Source of the DNA: Stephanodiscus triporus
Taxonomy: Eukaryota > Bacillariophyta > Thalassiosirophyceae > Thalassiosirales > Thalassiosiraceae
Direction: 5' to 3'
Assembly (NCBI GenBank): GCA_036939755.1
Contig: JALLAZ010000929.1
Span: 1-11,912, forward strand
Length of the DNA: 11,912 nucleotides
Within the stretch, counting starts at the first letter, position 1, and each line of letters begins with the position of its first letter. The notes under the pieces are model-generated. The model was not told the DNA's origin and made no database searches. It saw only the letters and a program-made list of their open reading frames with translations. Below are positions 1 to 8,503 of the stretch, one piece after another. The translations under genes and the position numbers were made by a program.

Positions 1-214
1 AATAAGGATTAACACAGCCCTCAATCTTAACTTTTTACGACATGGGGAACAAGAGTCTACGATCGATTTAGCTAGAAAAACAATTGTTTAACGCTAATTC
101 ACATGTGTTATGGCCGCTATTCTTGGTTCCTCCAAGGATAAACGATACACCAAAAACTAACAAAGAGTTCGAGGTTGTCATGTTGTAGACAGGCTAGGCA
201 ATGATAACTTCAAG

Positions 215-841
215 ATGAAAATTACCCTGCAAAAAAGACGGAGGAACGACTCCGAGCAGTGTATCCTTCTCGTGGCGGTGTTGTTGCAAACGCTGTCATT
301 CTTTGCGATCGGTTTTTCGATGTCCCGCCGCCAGAGTCTGGAGGTCGCCCGGCGGCCTGCTATGGCGTCGACCGCCTTCGCTGCCGGGAAGTCTATGGGT
401 GACGACGAAGATTACAACGACGAGGACGAACCGGCAGTAAGGCCATATCGGAACAGATCGCTAGCATGGACCCTCCGCTACCGAAGGCTGAACCCATACG
501 ATAAGGTTCGCGCCCGAGTCATCAGCTTCGGCCATCGATCGAAGGATGACTGGGACGATGCCGTGTCGAGCGGACAACTCGGACAGTACGTCCCCAACCA
601 TCCCGACGAAATGTACGCTCCCGAATGGGTGAGCTGGGACGAATTTCTGGGTTTGATGAGGGATTACAACGAGACGAGGAATTTGGCCACGAGTATACTG
701 GGCCTGAAAAGTCTCGACGATTACTTAGTCTTCGTGAAGAGCAATTCGAAAAGGGCCGAGGGATTACGTATCCCGGTCCGTCCAGACTTGTACTATGAGG
801 ATGAGTGGAAAGACGAACAAAGTTTCTTCGGAAAATGGTAG
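215..841 (+). CDS. Small targeted/secreted protein with two W-x-x-[WE]-x-x-F-x-G type repeats
   Basis: An uninterrupted 208-aa frame starts at an ATG. Residues 1-15 are basic, and residues 16-35 form a hydrophobic stretch that reads as a signal peptide or signal anchor. Residues 61-73 are acidic. The rest consists of two tandem copies of one repeat. Copy 1 is about 94-146 and copy 2 about 150-206. Both follow the order Tyr-x2-(V/T)-Arg, then a Gly-(H/L)-(R/K)-Ser-x-Asp-Asp-(W/Y) block, then Pro-x2-Pro-Asp-x2-Tyr-x2-Glu-Trp, and end Phe-x-Gly. I recall similar short repeats from diatom and other algal proteins, some next to phage-integrase-like domains, but their role is not known to me. An Ala-Phe pair in ASTAFAA (51-57) is vaguely like a diatom plastid cleavage motif, but it lies too far from the hydrophobic segment to rely on. 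No catalytic motif is visible. The 214 bp upstream show nothing I can name. Confidence 0.8.
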   Translation: MKITLQKRRRNDSEQCILLVAVLLQTLSFFAIGFSMSRRQSLEVARRPAMASTAFAAGKSMGDDEDYNDEDEPAVRPYRNRSLAWTLRYRRLNPYDKVRARVISFGHRSKDDWDDAVSSGQLGQYVPNHPDEMYAPEWVSWDEFLGLMRDYNETRNLATSILGLKSLDDYLVFVKSNSKRAEGLRIPVRPDLYYEDEWKDEQSFFGKW

Positions 842-1166
842 ACAGGATATCTCATCTTTGCCAACAACTGCTTGTTTTCGTTCACTGTCTCAACCCATCC
901 ATCGCAGTTTTGACCTGGTATGTGCCACATTGCCTGGCTATCCTTATTGTTCGACTGCGTCTTATTGAATACAGTTATTTGATTTATTGGATTAGAGAGT
1001 ATTTCGTTGCTTTTGTCCTCTTACAATTATTGTACATACCAGCGAACAACAAGTTCTAACAAGAAAACCAGCTATGGTAAACCCCTACGATTGACGGCGA
1101 CAAGAGTAAGATCTACGAATTATCGTCGACTCTCCAACCGTTCAACCGGTCAATAAGCGTAGGTCC
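842..1166. other. Convergent intergenic region, no gene seen
   Basis: This stretch lies between two stop codons that face each other, so it should hold both 3' untranslated regions. A short frame at 805-1059 (+) overlaps the end of the upstream gene and has leucine- and tyrosine-rich, AT-driven composition without family features, so I do not call it. I see no tRNA-like fold or repeat. Confidence 0.6.
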
Positions 1167-4006
1167 TCATCCTCGAAGCGTCATGTAAGCTCCAATGATG
1201 TCCTCTTCGTTCAAAAATGTGACAGTATTTCCCAATGGGTTGTAAGTTCTAGGAGCGGCTACAAAATCCCATTTGGCAGACAGAATGCCCTGTTTCTTCA
1301 ACGCCATGATTGTGCTGCTCAATACATTCGACCCCGGCCCTTCCTTACATACATCGCAGAATAATACCTTTTCATACTGCTTGTTCGCTAATGCATCACG
1401 AAGACCACCAGGGACATCGCTGATGTATGGTGCATCTATTATGTCTAATTCATTTTCATTGCCGATAACCTTTCGCTCGGCAAGAGAACGCCTAGCCTGT
1501 AAGGCAGTGACAACACCATTGCCGTATGTGATAATCAAGTCCTTCCCTAAATCTCCAAATCGTCTTACGTCATGAAAACTCATCACCTCGTCCTCCGATG
1601 GATATGTAGTTTCCCATCCTCGGTCCTTTTCGTGCAAATGTCTCAAATTCAATAGGTTGGTACAATCAATCAATACAACCACTTTTCCATTTCTTGCTTG
1701 GATGATTGCATTTCTAAATCCACGAGTATAGTCTAGTCCGTTGCTATAACACACCACATCCACTCCTGGAGGAACGTGTGATATCATGTTGTGTGTATGG
1801 AAATTTCCTCCAAACACTAAAGAGAACAAAGGCTGAGCGCTCCCGTACAAGTATGATTTACGGTGAACATAATTGACTTACGGCCTCGATCGAATCCTTG
1901 GATGCGGATGACCATTCCATTAGGACGCTGTTTGTTTGTGAGCCAGTTGCTTATTGCGAGCTCATAGAACATGTCAGCTCCACAATCCAAATACTTTGCA
2001 TACGGTATCTCTACAATAGGAAGAAGACCGACCTGAGAGATACCCATGGCAGCACCTAATAAGGTAGTCTCATCGGGAGGGAAATCAATTACTCGTCCCT
2101 TGAACTTTTTGACCAAACCGTCCGTGACAAGATAATAACCTCCATGCTCAACGTCTTCCCCGATGTAGACAACTTTAGGATCCTTTTCCATGACCTCTGC
2201 TATCACCCGTGTCATGTGTTTCCTCATGACTTCTCTCTTTTCACGTTTGTCCTTGCTCGATTGAGGTTGCAGACCAGCGTTGGACATTAACGCTTCTCTT
2301 CTTAAGCGCGGCACCAAAACCATGTGCTGTGAAACTCGCTCAAGCATCTCACCGCGACTTATAATCTTTGGCTCTTCCACCGCAACGTCAAAGGAGTATC
2401 TTACCTTTATCATGCCGGTTAATGAGCAATGTCGAAAAACGAGAATATCAAGACAAACATTTTTTGGCAACTCAAGCTTACCATTTCTCCAATTTCTTCA
2501 AACCGGGTGTTTGCATCGTAATAAGTTAATGCATTTAATTGAACCGCCTGAGCTATGGCACTTGAAACGACATCACTCTCTGCCATACTAACAATAGCAT
2601 CAGCATCTAAATATGCTGCCTGTCTATCTGTGGCAGCATGGCCAAACCGCCGTCTTAATTCTCGAAATAGTATAAGGGAGGGCGCTGAGTATTTTCGAGA
2701 GTACCTCGTAGCCTGGAGAGTCTTATCATAGACATCCAGCATGTCACATCCATTCACTTTGAAAATCGGAACACCATCTCTGTCTGGTGTGTGTGGTATT
2801 CCACGTTGTTGCGAAGCGCGCGGGGAGAATAAGTAGTCTGCATATCCAGCGGTCGAATAGCTAATGGATAGTCCGTTGTCAGATACGCCAAACACTACTG
2901 GACATTTCTTCTTGCGAAATCTAGCAGGCGGGCGACAGACGCATCATAAGGAGAATTAATCGACGAGATCGAAGAAGTCGTGGGACAATTCACATGTATT
3001 TATTTACCTAGCATGGCACGCCAAATTGAAGGCTGATAGGAAGTGGGCATTGTGCACAGATCCATCACCAATAGTTACAAAAGAGAGAGGCTTGGCAGCG
3101 TTACTATCAGCGTTATCGTTTGTGAGTGCTTCCTTCAAAGAAAATGCAAGAGCCCTTCCAACTGCAGGAGGACACTGGGATGCAAGTGTGCTGGTGACAA
3201 CGTAATCTCCGCCCCCTGATGTCTTTGTAAATTCTCCTGTGGAGGAGCCAATCGCACAGTGTACCTTACGATGGAGAGAATGGGCATGTTTGTGTTAGCA
3301 GGGATCGAAAAGAAATAATCCAGTAGTATTGGCAAAACCACCAATCTTGCAGACTTTTGTATCTCACCCCTCCGGTCACAGGATCCAATTTTGATATCAC
3401 ATGTCCCCTTGCCCTATCCAAAACAATATCATCCAACTTTCTGCCTAAACGCAACTGTCTGAGAATAGAAACAGACAAGTGCCGGTAGTGTAGAGCAATG
3501 GCGTCCGCTTCTGGATCAAGAGCATATCCTATTGAAGCGAGCATTTCTTCAATAGACAAATGAATCATCAGAAAAAGAATGATTCAAAGGGCCGAGGCAC
3601 TATCGAATTCATTCCATTTCGTACCTTCTCCACATGGACCAATCGTGTAAAAGCCCTGACCACACAACGCAGCTATGCGTGATTCTACGTGAAGATGAAA
3701 GGTCGCCATAGCGGCGTCGAGGGTGGTGAGCATCTGCGCATGCGATAGAACGTGCTTGTAGCCGTCGGGAGGAGGAACCGGGGGCACGATGGGCTTAGAC
3801 GAATACGAGGTTGCACCGCCACAAGCGAGGAAGTTGCTCAAGTTTTCCCGAGCCCTGTATTCTGGGAGTGCAACGATGTCACTTCCATTTTGCTTGCGCA
3901 ATCGCTCGAGGAGACCGTTACCATCAGCGGAATACGCCCGATGCTTCCGAAGTTGTCGGCGATCTTTACGCAGAAAGGTGAATGGATTTGTCCTTGATCG
4001 ATGCAT
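1167..4006 (-). CDS. Fused thiamine-diphosphate 2-oxoacid dehydrogenase E1 (alpha + beta in one chain)
   Basis: Six exons read 4006-3625, 3546-3368, 3264-3008, 2920-2482, 2404-1882 and 1816-1167. The introns are GT-AG, of 78, 103, 87, 77 and 65 bp. The exons sum to 2430 nt, or 809 aa, in one frame. The ATG at 4006 is the first in frame after an upstream TGA. The Arg-rich N-terminus suggests a mitochondrial presequence. The alpha half (about 60-420) has the GPCGEE and ALHYRHL blocks, the VTGGVHCAIG segment rebuilt across intron 2, and the ThDP/Mg motif from GDG at 253-255 to SDNG at 286-289. The beta half (about 477-809) has GEDVEHGG with the probable catalytic Glu502, PPDETTLLGAAMG, GGNFHTHN and a transketolase C-terminal domain starting near LIITYGNG. 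E1 decarboxylates a 2-oxoacid and passes the acyl group to E2 lipoate. Branched-chain oxoacids are my best guess, but pyruvate or acetoin are not excluded. Most mitochondrial E1 enzymes use two separate subunits; fused forms occur in some bacteria. Confidence 0.93.
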
Positions 4007-4205
4007 GTTTGTTTTGTCATAGCAATACGATAGACTAGCTTTGCTTCAAGGGGCGGCTGCGACCACTTCCCATCCAGAACATCAGCCTCACTCGCTTGTT
4101 GTCGAGTGTCTAGCTAGAGGAATCAATATTAAATAGATATCGAACTTACCGCTCTTAGGCGTAGTTTTCGTATGTAGCCATCTCCACCATCCACAACGCA
4201 TCAAC
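4007..4205. promoter_or_regulatory. Divergent (bidirectional) promoter region
   Basis: Only 199 bp separate the start codons of the E1 gene (-) and the Prp2 helicase gene (+), so both promoters and both 5' leaders must fit here. An AT-rich block at 4121-4140 contains AATATTAAATA and could serve as a TATA-like element for the helicase gene. The start context of the helicase ATG (ATCAACATGGC) is favourable. No transcript data support exact start sites. Confidence 0.5.
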
Positions 4206-7200
4206 ATGGCTAAACGCATTACTCCCGCAGAGCTCGCCTCTGCCAAGAACTGGTGCTCCGACAACCTTCACGAACTCCTTGGCTTTACCGACTCAGCCCT
4301 TGCCGGATTTCTGGTCGATGTGGCGTCGTCTGGCGGTGATGGCGGCAAGAAGAAGAAGAAGCAAGACAATGGCGACGGTGGTGCGCGGAGAGTCTTGCAG
4401 ACGCTGCGAGAGGGCGGCGTCGATGGCGAGGAAAGCAGGCTGTTGAGTTTCGCGATGGAACTCTGTCGAAGATGTGGTAGTGGTGTCACCGTGCCCGTTG
4501 CAACCACCCCTTCTGCTGTCGCTGCTGCAGCATCGTCGACTGCTAGTCATCGGTCCGTGGTGACTAATGCCGAAATGATGAAACGCGCTGCCAATTACTC
4601 ATTGATGGAGGAGGATCCCGAATTGAAATTTCCAGCCAAGAAGCCGAAGAAGGATGTGGAGGTAGTTACAGTAACGACGGGGGGCAATGAAAGCGTGCCT
4701 GGCTTTAGCAGCGACGACGACGCCAAGGGCAGTAAAGGGCAAAGAGGAAAAGGTAGAAGTAGGCGATCCAAGGAAGAAGGCAATGGCAGGGAAAGGAAGA
4801 GTAGAGGGGCAGATGATTACAGAGAGGGATCTTTGAAGGAGGATCATCGAGGGAGCCGTGGGGGTAGGAGGAGACGGCATGCCTCCTCCTCGTCAAGCTC
4901 GGAAGACGAGGCTACTACTGTGATCGACGATCGACAAATGCGGGAACAGCGAGAACGCAATCGAGATGAACTGCGCCAAAAACGCAGTGGGAAAAAAGAC
5001 AGGCGACGGGATGATAATGATGATAGGTACGATGATCGCAATGGCCGCAGGAAAGAGACGATGAGCAACGCCCATGATGGTGATTATTTGAGCAAATTAA
5101 CGCCGGAAGAACGAGCGGCAGTCGAACGCGAGAAGGACATTCGAGAACGTGACGAATTCGCAAAACGATTGAACGAGAAGGATAAAAGAAAGACAAGTAA
5201 AACTCGAAGAAGTCAGAGTGATGGTGGCAGCAGTGAAAGCAATAGCGACGATAATGATGACGACGACGGAAAAGAAGCCAAGGCTCAAAAGAGTATGGAA
5301 CGTCTGCGCAAACGAGAGGAGCGAGATCGTAGGCTAGCAAGAGGAGAAGAGGTCATCCTGGAAGATTCAGATGACGATGACATTGGCAACGGCAAGTCCA
5401 ACAAAAAGAAGACTGTGATAACCATAAATGACATGCGAGCGGAATCTCGTCGCGCGTACCTCCAAAAACGAACGAAACGTGAATTGGAATTGCTGGAACG
5501 AGAATTGGCCGATGAGGAGGAAGTAATAGCTAAAGTAGGGGGAGGCCTTACTACCCAGGAGAAGAAGGAGCTGCAGTTGAAGAGGGATATTTTACGGATG
5601 GCGCGCGAACATGGCCATGTGGGCGAGGACGAGGCCGAGGCGGCAAAGAAGCCCGATGGATTCTATCGATTGCCCGATGAATTCGATGGAGATCAGGGGG
5701 ATGAGCGACACAAGGGCAAGACTCGCGCGCAAAGGGGAGAGGAGCTACTGACCTCGCGGTATGTCGAACCCACGCAGGAGAAGAGCGAGCAGCAACTTTG
5801 GGAGGAGGGTCAGACTCGAATGGCCACGGGACTCGGCGGTGGTCGTAAGAAGAAGAGGCACAAGGACAAAAAGAAGGGCGAACAAGATGAAGAGGAAGAC
5901 GACGAAGAGAAAAAATACGATTTTGTTTTTGAAGAACAGCAAATTGATTTTGTTTGCATGGATACCAAGGGGGGATATGATAATCGTGACAAGAAAAAGA
6001 AGCGGCATCCCTCAAAAAAATTTGAAGAAGCTGACGAGGACGATGAGAAACTGAGCAGTTTGGAGACGGAGGAAAATGCGCTGGAAATTCGTCCAGTAAC
6101 TAAACACGAAAAGATGCTTGAGGGAAGAAAAAAACTGCCAGTCTATCCCTACCGCGAAGATTTTTTGGCGGCATTGCAGGATCACCAGGTACTGATTCTA
6201 GTCGGCGAGACGGGGAGTGGAAAGACAACACAAATCCCACAATATCTTCACGAGGTTGGATACTCAGAGCTGGGTAAAATTGGATGCACACAACCCCGTC
6301 GTGTTGCGGCCATGTCGGTTGCCGCCCGTGTTGCTGAGGAAATGAACGTTAAAGTCGGGCATGAAGTAGGGTACTCTATCCGATTCGAGAATTGTACAAG
6401 CAGAAAGACAATCATCCAATACATGACAGACGGTATGCTCCTTAGAGAGTTCTTGACGGAGCCGGATTTGAAGAGTTATTCCTGCTTGATCATCGACGAA
6501 GCGCACGAGAGAACTTTGCACACTGATATTTTGTTTGGATTGGTCAAGGATGTAGCTAGGTTCCGCGACGACTTGAAGTTAATTATCAGCAGTGCAACTT
6601 TAGACGCTGAGAAATTTAGCAAGTACTTTGATGATGCTAGCATCTTCATGATCCCGGGTCGAATGTTCCCAGTTGACATATATTATACCAAAGCGCCAGA
6701 AGCAGATTACGTCGACGCTGCCATTGTAACTGTATTGCAGATTCACATATCACAGCCACTTGACGGGGATATTTTGGTATTTCTGACCGGCCAAGAGGAG
6801 ATCGAGACTGCCGCCGAAATCCTTGCACATCGGTCGAAGGTTCTCGGGAATAAAATGCCGGAATTGATCCTATGTCCAATCTACGCCAACTTGCCCTCGG
6901 ATCAACAGGCAAAAATCTTCGATGAAACTCCAAAACATGCTCGCAAGGTTGTTCTGGCCACAAACATCGCAGAGACTAGCTTAACGATCAACGGAATAAA
7001 GTATGTCATAGACACCGGCTTCAACAAAGAGACATCCTTCAATGCAAAAACAGGGATGGAATCTTTAATGGTCATGCCCATATCGCAAGCTGCCGCTAAT
7101 CAGAGAGCTGGCCGCGCGGGGCGTACCCAACCGGGAAAATGCTTTCGACTTTTCACTGCTTATTCCTTTCAAAATGAGCTAGATCCAAATACAACGCCAG

Positions 7201-8149
7201 AGATATTAAGGACCAATATGTGCAATGTGTGAGTAGGTGTTTGTGTTGTATTTTTTCATGACCGATGTAAGTCACCCTACTAGACATTCTCACTGTTCAT
7301 TGTTTTGTACCACACAGGGTTTTGATGTTGAAAAGTTTGGGCATAGACAATCTACTAGCTTTTGACTTCATGGATGCCCCTCCACCGGATACTTTGATTA
7401 GGGCTCTAGAACAGCTTTATGCTTTGGGGGCTTTGAACGATCGCGGGGAACTTACAAAGATGGGACGCCGCATGGCCGAATTTCCGTTGGATCCCATGCT
7501 CAGTAAGACGGTCATCGTGTCTGAAAAGTACAAATGTGTCTCGGAAGTTTTGTCAACCGTGTCCATGCTCTCAATCGGATCATCCGTATTCTACCGCCCC
7601 AAGGAGAAGAAAGTCCACGCAGACACGGCTCGACAAAACTTTGCGCGTGGAGGTGGAGGAGATCATATTGCTTTATTGAGATGCTACCGGGAATGGGCCG
7701 AAACAGATTACAGCCCTAATTGGTGTTTTGAGAATTTCGTGCAGGTGCGGAATATGAGGAAGGCTCGCGATGTTCGTGAACAGCTTGAAGGATTGTGCGA
7801 GAGGGTCGAGGTCGATCCAAACATATCCAGTCCCGAAGACATCGAGTCGACTTTGAAGGCTGTGACGGCAGGTTTCTTCTACAACACTGCAAGACTAGGG
7901 CGGTCGGGCGATTACGAAACAGTCAAGCAGAGACGGACAGTTTACATTCATCCATCATCTGTGTTAGCGAAGGAAGAACCACTTCCGGGCTGGTTGGTAT
8001 ACTTCGAATTGGCATTCACGTCGAAGGAATACATGAGACAAGTGGCACCGATTCAGCCCAAGTGGCTAATCGAGATAGCGCCACATTTTTACCAGGAAAG
8101 CGATGTAGAGGATGCGAAGACGAAGAAAATGCCAAAACAACGAAACTGA
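4206..8149 (+). CDS. PRP2: DEAH-box spliceosomal RNA helicase Prp2/DHX16
   Basis: Two exons, 4206-7228 and 7318-8149, encode 1284 aa. The splice turns ...CNV into [11 protein letters not shown], the conserved family reading. Residues 1-45 match the N-terminus of animal DHX16 (W-x-x-D-x-LH-x-x-LG then FL-x-x-A). About 110-635 is a charged, low-complexity Lys/Arg/Glu/Asp/Ser tract holding short family landmarks such as [20 protein letters not shown] and IDFV (580-583). The helicase core has GETGSGKTT (667-675, Walker A), DEAH (764-767), SAT (796-798), TNIAETSLT (919-927) and QRAGRAGR (966-973). Exon 2 supplies the winged-helix and HA2 ratchet part and a C-terminal OB-fold domain, ending KKMPKQRN. 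Prp2 uses ATP to remodel the activated spliceosome before the first catalytic step, in the nucleus. At 1284 aa it is longer than human DHX16 (about 1040 aa); the excess lies in the disordered N-terminal part. Confidence 0.97.
7229..7317 (+). other. Single intron of the Prp2 gene; retention gives immediate stop
   Basis: This 89-bp intron has donor GTGAGT and acceptor CACACAG. It interrupts codon 1008 (GT|G), and splicing restores the conserved Asn-Val-Val-Leu sequence. If the intron is retained, the next codon after Val is TGA, which yields a 1008-aa protein with both RecA domains but without the HA2 and OB-fold domains. Splicing is therefore required for a full-length helicase. Confidence 0.95.
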
Positions 8150-8370
8150 GAGCGCGGCGTCTTCATCAGCCCGCCCAGGCGCTGGATCTCGAATACATAA
8201 CCTTGGAAGAAATTTTTTTCGAAGCCCTGAAATTGCTACCAACTGACAGATGGTCCTCAAATCTCATTGATCAATCCCAATGCATCATGGGGGATTAGTC
8301 AGCGGGGCTCAAAACGTAGAAAAAGAAGAATGGATGATAGTACATGGAAATGAGTAATCATTATTGAAAT

Positions 8371-8387
8371 AGAGTATTGTGTACTCT
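8371..8387. repeat. Small inverted repeat
   Basis: AGAGTA (8371-8376) is followed by TTGTG and then TACTCT (8382-8387); one flanking T-A pair extends the stem to 7 bp. It lies between two convergent genes, so it could fold at the 3' end of either transcript. Its function is unknown, and the stem is short enough to be a coincidence. Confidence 0.4.
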
Positions 8388-8470
8388 AGGTAGAGATACC
8401 GATGATACGACGGACCGGGCGTCCCCTTTTCCGTCCATCCGGCGTCGATGCATCGAATAAGAATTTTTCG

Positions 8471-8480
8471 CCCCCCCCCC
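8471..8480. repeat. Poly-C homopolymer run
   Basis: Ten consecutive C residues lie just 3' of the methyltransferase stop codon on the minus strand, where the transcript would carry G10. It may be length-variable or prone to sequencing error. Confidence 0.8.
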
Positions 8481-8503
8481 GTCCTCCCTCCCACCCTTAT
8501 TTC

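Larger units (their letters stand above)
8150..8503. other. Convergent intergenic region with small hairpin and poly-C run
   Basis: These 354 bp lie between the facing stop codons of the helicase and methyltransferase genes. I see no gene. A perfect 7-bp inverted repeat, TAGAGTA and TACTCTA around a 5-base loop, sits at 8370-8388. A run of ten C residues occupies 8471-8480, followed by further C-rich sequence. Base composition begins to shift to high GC here, near 8400. The frame that opens at 8402 (+) is an artefact of stop-free CGN triplet repeats opposite the methyltransferase gene. Confidence 0.6.

Noticed and set aside
805..1059. 84-codon + frame overlapping the end of the first gene
   Set aside because: It overlaps a supported gene in another frame, has AT-rich-driven hydrophobic composition and shows no motif. 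It is more likely 3' untranslated sequence.
3838..4020. Alternative start for the E1 gene at the ATG at 4020
   Set aside because: That ATG is in a different frame from the E1 alpha sequence and stops after 60 codons. The frame from 4006 continues correctly through the first splice.
4915..5340. Minus-strand frames inside the helicase N-terminal region
   Set aside because: They are shadows of the charged low-complexity coding tract and show only Ser/His/Arg-rich sequence with no family features.
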